A stretch of 64,000 bases of DNA from a bacterium (lineage in GTDB: Bacteria > Cyanobacteriota > Vampirovibrionia > Obscuribacterales > Obscuribacteraceae). The translations under genes were made by a program, and so were the position numbers. A model generated the notes under the pieces. That model was given only the letters and a program-made list of their open reading frames with translations, was not told the origin of the DNA and made no database searches. Location: assembly GCA_018062085.1 (NCBI GenBank), contig JAGOSY010000021.1, forward strand, positions 1 through 64,000, written 5' to 3'. Position 1 is the first letter of the stretch. The number at the start of each line of letters is the position of its first letter. Below, one piece after another: positions 17,571-25,753 of this stretch.

Positions 17571-18476
17571 CTACATCACATAAGCGGGCTTGCTGCGATA
17601 GAGATTTCTAATTGTGCTTTTGTCTGCCGGGGAAAGCTGATTTACTATTCGGTTCTCATGCATAATATCGTCGCGGTAAGGGCTGTGAGCCTTAACACCT
17701 AGAGCATGACCAAATTCGTGGGCAGAAGCACCAATCATTTTTTCAGGAGTCGAGGCAACCATTGTCGAAAGCTCAATTACCACAGGCTTCTGTTGAATAT
17801 TGACACGTTGAGCTTGCTCGTACGGATAAACCTGAGCGCAAGTATTGCCACCAACCATGATACCACCGGGACTGGTTGAGTCTTTAAAAGAATCAACAAA
17901 GAAAACTAGAACTTGCGCTTGTTTTGGATCATCGACAAAGCCGAATTGAAAAATCCCCTCACGCTCAAATTGTCTCCACTGCTCAATACCAGCCGCTACC
18001 TGAAAGTTAGTGTCGTCTGTCCATTGCGGTGCTTTCTCTAAATTCGAAAAGCCCTCAGGCTGACAAATCATTGAGTAAACTTGATCTGGCCGTACCTTTT
18101 GCAATTCACCAAAGGGCATCTCTGGCAACTTAAGACCGGGACTTATCCAGATCTTCAATGGCATTTTCTTACTTTCCCAGCGCACCAACGCCATATTAAG
18201 ACTAGGCTCGCCTGGACTATAAGCGGTCGAATTTGTACCCGGTGCCCGGTCATATCCTTCAGTCAGATGCAAACCGTTGCTGCGCTGCAGCGGCTGAGCT
18301 CCCCCAGGGTTAGAGAAGCTCTGAAAAGTAGCCCGTTGCAATTTACGGGGCTGCCCCTGAGCCTCTAGCGCTAGGGGGGCGGCCAATAAGTATAGAGCTG
18401 AGGCTAGGGCTAGGGCCTTGCCTGCCACTTTGAAACAACTGATTTGCCCAAGCGCATTGGCTCTGTCGAACAACAT
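17571..18476 (-). CDS. Secreted matrixin/metzincin-like zinc protease
   Basis: From the ATG at 18476 the product is 301 residues, with a signal peptide (hydrophobic ALALASALYLLAAPLA, cleavage near LEA-QG). An upstream in-frame extension to 18530 encodes a repetitive Cys/Leu/Arg stretch and is probably not translated. The zinc motif is HEFGHALGVKAHS, with a Met-turn-like DIMH nine residues later. The third His is one residue further on than in classical HExxHxxGxxH metzincins. It probably cleaves proteins in the periplasm or outside the cell; substrate unknown. Confidence 0.8.
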   Translation of the reverse strand: MLFDRANALGQISCFKVAGKALALASALYLLAAPLALEAQGQPRKLQRATFQSFSNPGGAQPLQRSNGLHLTEGYDRAPGTNSTAYSPGEPSLNMALVRWESKKMPLKIWISPGLKLPEMPFGELQKVRPDQVYSMICQPEGFSNLEKAPQWTDDTNFQVAAGIEQWRQFEREGIFQFGFVDDPKQAQVLVFFVDSFKDSTSPGGIMVGGNTCAQVYPYEQAQRVNIQQKPVVIELSTMVASTPEKMIGASAHEFGHALGVKAHSPYRDDIMHENRIVNQLSPADKSTIRNLYRSKPAYVM

Positions 18477-18719
18477 GGGCTGACTTTTTCTCAGTCTATA
18501 CAATCTACATAACCTACATAACTTACACAAACGAAAGTGGCCTCAAAGAAACGACTAGATGACATAATACAAGCCGATGTCTAGAGGGTGGCTCTTTCTC
18601 GGATAGCTTGTATTAAAATGGCTCCCTTAAAATAGCTCCTCTTCCAGAGTACTAGACCTACAGATATTTACTTACCGCAACCTTTCAATAATAAAACAGA
18701 CTGAGACTTGGCGCCAATT

Positions 18720-19445
18720 ATGCAACCTGCATCGTATGAACAACTTAGCCTCAAGGTGGCCCATGCCATAGTTGAACAAATCAGAATCAAGCCAAATTGC
18801 TGCCTGGGCTTACCCACAGGAAACACACCTCTTTTGACCTACCATATATTGGCAAACTGGTCGTCCGGCCAGGGCCAATACGCCGACAGCGATGCACCCG
18901 CCATCGACTGGTCACAGGTGCTCTGCTTCGCTCTAGATGATTATTTCAATGTCGACAAACAGCACACTTTTGAGGCATTTCTAGAAAAGCATCTATACAG
19001 CCACACCAATCTGCCCTTAGACAATCGCTTAAATCCCTGCCTTACCGAAGACTATGATTTACTAATAGAGAGCTGTGGCGGGCTTGATTTAACCATCCTA
19101 GGAATTGGCAGCAACGGCCATATTGCCTTCAATGAACCGGGCACAATGGCCCTGAGCTTCACGCACTGCACCTGGCTTTCCGAATCTACAAGAATAGCCA
19201 ATCAGAAAGCTTTCGGCAGCCTTAAGAGCACTCCACACACCGGTATTACCATGGGCCTGCAAACGATCTTCGCCAGCGCTAGAATAATACTCATGGCCAG
19301 TTCTGAAGCGAAACGAACTATTGTCGAGCAGGCTTTTGATGGACCAGTTACTCTAGATTTACCGGCATCTCTTTTACAAACCCATAGTCATGCAGATGTT
19401 TGGACTGATTTTGGCTATGAAAAAAGCTTCCGTCATAGAATTTAA
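18720..19445 (+). CDS. nagB: Glucosamine-6-phosphate deaminase (NagB/6-phosphogluconolactonase family)
   Basis: The protein is 241 residues from the ATG at 18720 (a TTG at 18708 would add four). It has LGLPTGNTPL for phosphate binding, FALDDYFNV at the catalytic Asp site, LTILGIGSNGHIAFNEPG with the His/Glu pair of NagB, and GITMGLQTIFASARIILMASS. The enzyme converts glucosamine-6-phosphate to fructose-6-phosphate and ammonia, feeding amino sugars into glycolysis. The NGHIAFNEPG motif separates it from 6-phosphogluconolactonase. It lies 17 bp before a cyclophilin gene. No nagA is in the window. Confidence 0.92.
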   Translation: MQPASYEQLSLKVAHAIVEQIRIKPNCCLGLPTGNTPLLTYHILANWSSGQGQYADSDAPAIDWSQVLCFALDDYFNVDKQHTFEAFLEKHLYSHTNLPLDNRLNPCLTEDYDLLIESCGGLDLTILGIGSNGHIAFNEPGTMALSFTHCTWLSESTRIANQKAFGSLKSTPHTGITMGLQTIFASARIILMASSEAKRTIVEQAFDGPVTLDLPASLLQTHSHADVWTDFGYEKSFRHRI

Positions 19446-19462
19446 TTCAAAAAGGGTACAAA

Positions 19463-20479
19463 ATGGTTCTTCTAGGTCAAATTGCCAGACTGCGAAAAAT
19501 GCAATTATTGAGCCTTGTTCTTGTTTCACTCTCAGGCGGCACGGCCCTTGGCGCCCAGGCTGACCAGACTAACCCCGACTTTGTACCGCCGGAAATCACG
19601 CTACCAATGCCAGCGCGCTACAACCCCGTAGGGCAGATACCAACTGCAGCAAGTATTAACCCAGGCAATACTCCGGCTCCCGGTATGGCCAATATGGGCT
19701 CAGCGGCTGCCGGCTTCGCCCAGGGTTCTGGCTCAATTCCAGGCATGAACAACCCCAATCAGCCTAATCCATTTTTGATGAAAGCCGCAGACCGTCTGCG
19801 CATTCCACCGGGAACTAGCATACCTGGTCGCGGCTCTACTCCACCGGGCGCAGCTTCGAGCCCTGGCTACCCTCAGGCGGGCACCGGTCAACAGGGTTAT
19901 GGTCAGCAAATGGGTGGGCCACCTCAAGGTTCATCGGCCTTTCTTCAACCTGGGCAACAACCACCAGCTCCAGCCACACCACTGCAAAAGCAACTAGCGG
20001 CCCAGGGTCAAACTGGTCAAACAGATCCGGTGGTTACCTTACAGACCAACAAAGGCACAATCGTAATGCGGCTATTCAGACAGCACGCGCCAATTACAGT
20101 GCAAGCCTTTTTGCAAATGGTCAGATCAGGCTTTTATAATGGCCTCACTTTCCATCGAGTAGAGCCGGGCTTTGTCGTCCAAGGTGGTTGCCCCAACGGC
20201 AACGGCACTGGTGACTATATCCCCTCAGGTCAAACGGTACCGCGCTACTTGCCGCTAGAAACTTCTCCGTACGCTCGCCATAATGCCGCTGGTGTTGTAG
20301 CCATGGCAAGGAAACCAAACAACCGCGATTCATCGAGCTGTCAGTTTTATATTACCCTCGGACCGAAGCAACAGCTCGACAATCAATACACCGTATTCGG
20401 TGGCGTAATCCAAGGCATAGATGTAGTGCAGCGCATTGCCATCGGCGATCGCATCTTAGCGATGACAGCTTCTGAATAG
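19463..20479 (+). CDS. Secreted cyclophilin-type peptidyl-prolyl isomerase
   Basis: The 338-residue protein has a signal peptide (about 12-31, cleavage near LGA-QA), then a long Pro/Gly/Gln-rich linker (about 35-185). The C-terminal 150 residues are a cyclophilin domain: VVTLQTNKGTIVMRLF, SGFYNGLTFHRVEPGFVVQGG with the catalytic Arg, SSSCQFYITLGP and VFGGVIQGIDVV. It catalyses proline isomerisation during folding of exported proteins. AAGGG lies 6 nt before the ATG. The long low-complexity linker may span the periplasm or attach to the cell wall. Confidence 0.92.
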   Translation: MVLLGQIARLRKMQLLSLVLVSLSGGTALGAQADQTNPDFVPPEITLPMPARYNPVGQIPTAASINPGNTPAPGMANMGSAAAGFAQGSGSIPGMNNPNQPNPFLMKAADRLRIPPGTSIPGRGSTPPGAASSPGYPQAGTGQQGYGQQMGGPPQGSSAFLQPGQQPPAPATPLQKQLAAQGQTGQTDPVVTLQTNKGTIVMRLFRQHAPITVQAFLQMVRSGFYNGLTFHRVEPGFVVQGGCPNGNGTGDYIPSGQTVPRYLPLETSPYARHNAAGVVAMARKPNNRDSSSCQFYITLGPKQQLDNQYTVFGGVIQGIDVVQRIAIGDRILAMTASE

Positions 20480-20485
20480 CTGTAA

Positions 20486-20695
20486 CTAGCCTGACTCTAT
20501 ATCTTCGTCGTCTTTGGTATTGAAAAACATAATTACTGACAGCGCTATGGTGATGCAGCCACCGGCGCCAAAAATCAAATTGGTGAGTGCGGCGATTGGA
20601 CCACTTTCATGTTCAGATGTATTCAAGTAATGGGCGACAAAGAAAAATGATACGCCCACAAAAAAGAGAATAATAGAAGGAATTTTTTTCGTCAT
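20486..20695 (-). CDS. Small two-TM membrane protein
   Basis: The 69-residue product has two TM helices (residues 6-23 and 35-58) and an acidic tail (DDEDIESG). Its ATG shares one base with the TAA stop of the SGNH-like gene (TAATG), so it is translationally coupled to it and is probably a partner. No family recognised. Confidence 0.7.
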   Translation of the reverse strand: MTKKIPSIILFFVGVSFFFVAHYLNTSEHESGPIAALTNLIFGAGGCITIALSVIMFFNTKDDEDIESG

Positions 20696-22017
20696 TACTT
20701 ATTCAAATAGCTACGAATGGCCGGTAATATTCCACCAATCAATTTAGAGCCGCCAATGTGATTCATATGGACAGTATCCCAAAAGTCGCTTTCGTGAAAC
20801 TGACTTTGATTGGTCATATCTACCAGAGTAACATCTTTACCATAAGCACTTGCTAGAGTTTTGACTTGCTGGTTGAAACGCTGATAAAAACCAGCGGTCA
20901 TCAACCCTTGATTTAGCTTGGTCAGGGGCATATTAACCAGAACGACCTTAATTCCGCGTTCCTGACAAAGTTTAAGAGTATTGTCCAGGCACGACATCTG
21001 CACGCTTAAATCACGCTCGGCAATATTTTTGTAGCGGCCGCGATACTCTCTGGTGCTGGTCTCCCAGCGTTGCTCGGCTGTTCCGGCCAGAAGTGCTGAA
21101 ATACCAAGGTCTTGTGTGCTTGCTGACTTAGGCAACGAAAGCCCCACACCACCTACAGTGGCACCAGCGTTTGCAACAAAGACACGGGCGATAGCCGCGC
21201 TGATTTTCTCTAAAGTACGATCTGCTTCTTTCTGAAAACGCCAACGCCGGCCGTAGAGAAAGCAGCTATGGCTAGCAATGAATTCAGCCTTGTCTTCGAA
21301 ACGAGGCAAAAATGTTTTGGCATAACTAGAGAAGTTATGAAGATTGACAATTTGCGTGAAAGAAACTGTGGCCATAGGGCTTTTGACGTTATCGTCAGCG
21401 AAGTCGCGGGGGGCGATTCCCCAAACAACAACCTCAGGCTTCGTGTCACCTTTGAGAAATTCACTGGCATAAAGAAAAGCATCAGAACTCATCTGCCCGG
21501 CACTGGCCAAAGAGAACACCGAACTATTCTTGACACCGCATTTTTCTAAAACCGCCTGGAGAGCCACCGACTTATGATAATGGGCAATATCGGCAATCTT
21601 AGGGTCAAATGAAGCGTCCATCGCCCAAAAGGGAAACATCATGAGCGATGAGCCCAACAGCACGACATTAGCTGGTGGCTTCTGCGCTTTGTACTCTTTG
21701 ATAGCCAAATCAATCAAAGCTGGATTAGTCCAGAAATCACCGCCGCTTGAGCGTGCGGAGCGCTCTTGTTGAATGCTTGAAAGTTGCGCCAGGCCAAGAT
21801 TTACCACAGTAAAAATTGCCAGGGCCCAAGCAATCGGTCGCTTCCAGCCAGCTTTCGGCCCCTTGGCCTTTTCTTGCCCTGAATATTTCGCAGGCAAAAG
21901 CTCAGGATGAAGCTTAGTACTGGCTATCCCGGCTGCAGTCGACGATTTAGTCGGCGTTGTCGACTGCGTTGTCGACTGCGTTGTCGATAAGGTAGTGGAA
22001 GCTGAAGGGGCTGACAA
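20695..22017 (-). CDS. SGNH hydrolase-like membrane protein (DltD/DUF1574-like)
   Basis: The 440-residue protein has a Ser/Thr-rich cytoplasmic N-terminus (1-55, with a small STTQ repeat), one TM helix at about 60-80 and a large extracytoplasmic domain. That domain has the SGNH signature: VVLLGSSLM (nucleophile Ser near 123-124) and, at the C-terminus, FWDTVHMNHIGG with Asp414 and His417 as D-x-x-H. Such proteins act in acylation or deacylation of surface polymers, such as DltD, AlgX and cyanobacterial DUF1574. The start is TTG at 22017 without a strong RBS, so it may be shorter. A two-TM protein is coupled downstream. Confidence 0.72.
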   Translation of the reverse strand: MSAPSASTTLSTTQSTTQSTTPTKSSTAAGIASTKLHPELLPAKYSGQEKAKGPKAGWKRPIAWALAIFTVVNLGLAQLSSIQQERSARSSGGDFWTNPALIDLAIKEYKAQKPPANVVLLGSSLMMFPFWAMDASFDPKIADIAHYHKSVALQAVLEKCGVKNSSVFSLASAGQMSSDAFLYASEFLKGDTKPEVVVWGIAPRDFADDNVKSPMATVSFTQIVNLHNFSSYAKTFLPRFEDKAEFIASHSCFLYGRRWRFQKEADRTLEKISAAIARVFVANAGATVGGVGLSLPKSASTQDLGISALLAGTAEQRWETSTREYRGRYKNIAERDLSVQMSCLDNTLKLCQERGIKVVLVNMPLTKLNQGLMTAGFYQRFNQQVKTLASAYGKDVTLVDMTNQSQFHESDFWDTVHMNHIGGSKLIGGILPAIRSYLNK

Positions 22018-22097
22018 CTAAAGAGGATCTCCGAATAGCACTTGACTATTTTAGTCAACTTTACAGCCTTGAATGTTAGCCATTTCTAAGATCAACG

Positions 22098-23291
22098 TCA
22101 AATCGAATTGGGATCGGAGTAAGGAGGTATCTCCTCGCGGGCGGGCCGCTTATTAAAATTTGGCAAATCGTTTATTGGTGGGCTTAATGAAGGGAGTGGA
22201 GTAACTGAATTGGAGCTAGAACCACCAGAAAATGGCCCAAAGCCGAAGTTTTTGAAGAATTCGAACATTGGTTTCTGTAGTTGCTCGAAAATATTATCAG
22301 TCGGTCCAAGACTATTGGTCGAACCAGTTGTTCCGTCGGGTCCAAAGTTGCGCACGAAGCTAGTGGCACCGTCTGGACCTATGCGAATCTGAATCTCTTG
22401 CCCAGAAAACCCACCGCCACCGGGCCCGGCAAACCCGCGGACTTTACCGATATCGGTCATGTTTTGCATATCGGGCATTTCCGGTAAGAGCCTATCAGTA
22501 AGGGAACCCTCATCAAAATCTTCAAACGGAGAGCCCGCAAAAGGAGAACCAGCAAAGGGCGAGCCATTTTCAGTTAAGCTGCCGAATAAAGAACCAGAGC
22601 CAGCGCGGGGCATCGGCCCTCGGCGAAGGGCAGTGAAAGGTCCAGCAGTTCCTGGGGAAACATTTCTAGAGTTCAACCCAGGACTAGAACTAAACCGCGA
22701 TGCTGCAAACGACTCGGCCCCAACTCCTGTTGTCTTCTTCAGACGTTCGATGCGATCGACATACGACATCGCCTGGGCCGGCACTCCAAATAACTGCGAC
22801 TCTAGGCGGTCTAGCCGTTGGTCAATGGTCTCAGCTGCGTAAGTCTTTTTCAAAACACGCCACTCAAGAGTGGAAAGCACAGGATAATTAGTCTCATTCT
22901 TGACACCAGCCTTAGCTTGACCGACTTTATGGTCGGCCATGATCTGAGCGGCTTGTTTGTCACGCTGCACTATGGCCGCCCTTAAATGGCCCAAACGCTC
23001 ACTAGTAGTGCCGAATTGCGAGGCGCCGAGGGTCAACAGCTCAAGTCGCTCAAGACGCTTTTCAATTGGGTCGTGGCCATAATGATGGAAGAAAAAGCGG
23101 TTTTCTAAGACCAAAATCTCTTTATCGAGGGCTTGTTCACTCAAAGTAGATGGTTTACCGGCCACACTGAAGCCAGTTTTATCAGCAGTTCTATCAGTAG
23201 TTTTTGCTTTCAGAGCTAGAGCTCCGCTCTGTACAAATAGACTGCAAGCTAAAGCAATAACCCAAGGGTGAGTAAATTGTCGTAACTTCAT
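22098..23291 (-). CDS. Secreted protein with two RLxRLE-type repeats and a Gly-rich tail
   Basis: The 397-residue protein has a signal peptide (about 8-27, cleavage near ALA-LK). Two repeats of about 48 residues (57-104 and 140-187) share the pattern LE-x(6-8)-Y-x(3-4)-I-x-x-RL-x-RLE-x-x-x-G-x(8-12)-R-x-x-x-L. The rest is Gly/Pro/Ser/Phe-rich (GSPFAGSPFAGSPFED) and probably disordered. I know no function for this repeat. It lies alone between the SGNH gene and the dnaK terminator. Confidence 0.7.
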   Translation of the reverse strand: MKLRQFTHPWVIALACSLFVQSGALALKAKTTDRTADKTGFSVAGKPSTLSEQALDKEILVLENRFFFHHYGHDPIEKRLERLELLTLGASQFGTTSERLGHLRAAIVQRDKQAAQIMADHKVGQAKAGVKNETNYPVLSTLEWRVLKKTYAAETIDQRLDRLESQLFGVPAQAMSYVDRIERLKKTTGVGAESFAASRFSSSPGLNSRNVSPGTAGPFTALRRGPMPRAGSGSLFGSLTENGSPFAGSPFAGSPFEDFDEGSLTDRLLPEMPDMQNMTDIGKVRGFAGPGGGGFSGQEIQIRIGPDGATSFVRNFGPDGTTGSTNSLGPTDNIFEQLQKPMFEFFKNFGFGPFSGGSSSNSVTPLPSLSPPINDLPNFNKRPAREEIPPYSDPNSI

Positions 23292-23393
23292 CTCTTTATC
23301 GTCCTGATTGCTTACCTATTTCAGCATAGCAGAGATGTCAAACCGCGCTTTCCCGACATCCCTAGACCGCACCGGAGCGAGTAACTCCCCAAT

Positions 23394-23434
23394 TAAAAAC
23401 CGCTCCCAGGTAGTCTTAACTACTGTAGGAGCGG
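23394..23434 (-). terminator. Rho-independent terminator of dnaK
   Basis: On the minus strand CCGCTCC (23434-23428) pairs with GGAGCGG (23406-23400), with an inner GTAG/CTAC extension, followed by TTTTT at 23399-23395. It lies 36 bp after the dnaK stop. Confidence 0.8.
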
Positions 23435-23469
23435 CTTTAGTTTCTTAATTTACGAATTTGTCAACGGAA

Positions 23470-25416
23470 CTAATCTTCGGAAGCGCGGAACTCAGCGTCG
23501 ACGACATCGTCGCCAGAGCCTTGGTATCCGCCACCTTCAGAGCCGTTGCCGCCGCCGTTACCTTCGTAACCGCCGCCTTCGTAATCGCCACCTTCACCGC
23601 CCTCGCCACCACCATCACGCTGATGAGCGGCTTGTTGCAAGAGAACGAGAGCTCCTCTGAGTTCGTTCATGATGCTCTTGATGGTTTCGAGATCGGCTTC
23701 TTCTTTGAGCTTGTCACGAAGATCACCAACGAGCATTTCGCAACGCGATTTTTCACCCGGGGTAACCCGATCGCCAAGCTCTTTGACTTGTCTTTCAACG
23801 GCATAACAGATGCTGTCTGCTTCGTTTCTGACGTCCGCTTCTTCTTTGCGCTTTCTGTCGTCTTGAGCATAAGACTCGGCTTCGCGAATCGCGCGCTCGA
23901 TATCTTCTTTGCCCAAGTTGGTAGAAGCGGTAATAGTGATGCGTTGCTCTTTTCCGGTAGATTGGTCACGAGCTGTGACGTTCATAATACCGTTGGCGTC
24001 AATATCGAAAGTAACTTCTACTTTGGGAACGCCACGTTGAGATGGTGGAATACCATCTAGACGGAAGTTACCTAGCAGTTTGTTATCGCGAGCCATTGGA
24101 CGCTCACCTTGGAATACATAGATGTCTACCGCTGTTTGGTTGTCATCAGCAGTTGAGAACACTTCCGTTTTACGAGTTGGAATTGTGGTGTTGCGATCAA
24201 CCAGTTTGGTCATGACACCACCCATGGTCTCAATGCCTAGCGATAGTGGGGTAACGTCGAGGAGCACAACGCCCTTAACTTCACCACCAAGAACGCCGGC
24301 TTGAATAGCAGCACCAACGGCAACCACTTCATCAGGGTTAACGCTCTGGTTTGGCTCTTTTCCACCAGTTACTTGCTTTACCAGTTCTTGAACAGCTGGA
24401 ATACGAGTAGAACCACCGACCAATACAACTTCATCAAGGTTGTCATAAGTTAGTTTGGCATCTTTGAGAGATTGTTCCATCGGGAAGCGGCAACGCTCAA
24501 CCAAGTGTCTGGTTAATTCGTTGAAACGTGAGCGTGAAAGCTTCATCTCAAGGTGCTTAGGACCAGAAGCATCAGCAGTGATGAACGGCAATGAAATATT
24601 GGTTTCAGTAACAGACGAGCACTCAATTTTGGCTTTTTCTGCCGCTTCAGTCAGACGCTGTAGAGCTTGTCTGTCTTTGCGGAGGTCAATGCCTTCTAGG
24701 TTCATGAACTCATCAGCCACCCAGGTCACTACACAGTGGTCGAAGTCATCTCCGCCCAAGTGTGTATCGCCTGATGTTGACTTAACTTCGAAGACACCAT
24801 CGCCCACTTCTAGAATAGAAACGTCGAAAGTACCACCGCCTAAGTCGAATACCAAAATCGTTTCGTTGTCTTTCTTATCGAGACCGTAGGCAAGAGCAGC
24901 TGCCGTAGGCTCATTGATAATACGGAGAACTTCTAAGCCAGCAATTGTGCCAGCGTTTTTAGTTGATTGACGTTGAGAGTCATTGAAATAAGCAGGAACC
25001 GTAATCACGGCCGACGTTACTTTCTCACCCAGATACTTCTCAGCATCTTCTTTCAACTTACGCAAAATCATCGCTGAAATTTCTTCTGGCGAATATTCTT
25101 TGCCTTGAATCGAGACCTTACATCCGCCGTCAGCGCCTTCCTTCACTTTGTAGGAAACAATCTTCTTCTCTGATTCAACTTCAGAGAAGCGACGTCCGAC
25201 GAAGCGTTTAATTGAATAAACGGTGTTTTCAGGATTGAGCACCGCCTGACGACGAGCAAGCTGTCCAACTAGACGCTCACCAGATTTGGTGAAGGCGACA
25301 ACCGATGGAGTGGTTCGACCACCCTCGGCGTTGGAAACTACGGTCGGCTGACCACCTTCCATAACCGCGACGACTGAGTTGGTTGTGCCCAAATCAATGC
25401 CTACTGACTTACCCAT
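23470..25416 (-). CDS. dnaK: Chaperone DnaK (Hsp70)
   Basis: The 648-residue protein has the complete Hsp70 layout. The ATPase domain begins MGKSVGIDLGTTNSVVAV and includes VITVPAYFNDSQRQST, EPTAAALAYGLD and VFDLGGGTFDVS. The linker VLLDVTPLSLGIET leads to the substrate-binding domain, then a lid and a Gly-rich tail ending in DVVDAEFRASED. It folds and protects cytoplasmic proteins with DnaJ and GrpE, neither of which is in this window. A -10 TATAAT lies about 57 bp upstream inside a small dyad. No CIRCE element is visible. Confidence 0.98.
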   Translation of the reverse strand: MGKSVGIDLGTTNSVVAVMEGGQPTVVSNAEGGRTTPSVVAFTKSGERLVGQLARRQAVLNPENTVYSIKRFVGRRFSEVESEKKIVSYKVKEGADGGCKVSIQGKEYSPEEISAMILRKLKEDAEKYLGEKVTSAVITVPAYFNDSQRQSTKNAGTIAGLEVLRIINEPTAAALAYGLDKKDNETILVFDLGGGTFDVSILEVGDGVFEVKSTSGDTHLGGDDFDHCVVTWVADEFMNLEGIDLRKDRQALQRLTEAAEKAKIECSSVTETNISLPFITADASGPKHLEMKLSRSRFNELTRHLVERCRFPMEQSLKDAKLTYDNLDEVVLVGGSTRIPAVQELVKQVTGGKEPNQSVNPDEVVAVGAAIQAGVLGGEVKGVVLLDVTPLSLGIETMGGVMTKLVDRNTTIPTRKTEVFSTADDNQTAVDIYVFQGERPMARDNKLLGNFRLDGIPPSQRGVPKVEVTFDIDANGIMNVTARDQSTGKEQRITITASTNLGKEDIERAIREAESYAQDDRKRKEEADVRNEADSICYAVERQVKELGDRVTPGEKSRCEMLVGDLRDKLKEEADLETIKSIMNELRGALVLLQQAAHQRDGGGEGGEGGDYEGGGYEGNGGGNGSEGGGYQGSGDDVVDAEFRASED

Positions 25417-25464
25417 ATACTTTGAAACTCCCTTCGGACCTACTTGAAAGCTCAGGCTGGAGAC

Positions 25465-25484
25465 CCCAAGAAATTATACTTGGG
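25465..25484 (-). promoter_or_regulatory. Putative dnaK promoter -10 inside a CCCAAG/CTTGGG dyad
   Basis: On the minus strand TATAAT (25478-25473) lies 57 bp before the dnaK ATG. It sits in the centre of a perfect 6-bp dyad, CCCAAG (25465-25470), 8 bp, CTTGGG (25479-25484). No clear -35 is seen. A repressor operator overlapping the -10 is possible. Confidence 0.4.
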
Positions 25485-25753
25485 ATAGCCTCTTGAACTG
25501 AGTACCAAAACTACAGTTTTCCGCACGTTGAATTCTTAACAACCAAAAAAATGGCGATTTACCCAACGTAACTCTGGTAATAGTCCCATGATGCCAATTC
25601 GGCTGGGCTGTGGACTGAAACTTATACAAAGATTCATATTCGCTAATTCAACAAATTTCAAACGCCTATTTTGCTGAAATTATCTTTTCATTTGCAACCC
25701 AAGTTGCAAAGATAGGTGGCAAAGGCAGTTGCAAAGGGAAGCTGCGGAAGATT
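25485..25753. other. Intergenic stretch with an 8-bp dyad, otherwise empty
   Basis: No ORF is supported. TTTGCAAC at 25691-25698 and GTTGCAAA at 25703-25710 form an 8-bp hairpin with a 4-nt loop, 44 bp after the stop of the PATAN gene. It lacks a U-run. A third TTGCAA occurs at 25729. Confidence 0.5.

Noticed and set aside
18477..18530. N-terminal extension of the matrixin-like protein
   Set aside because: It encodes a Cys/Leu/Arg repeat from low-complexity DNA; the signal peptide follows the ATG at 18476.
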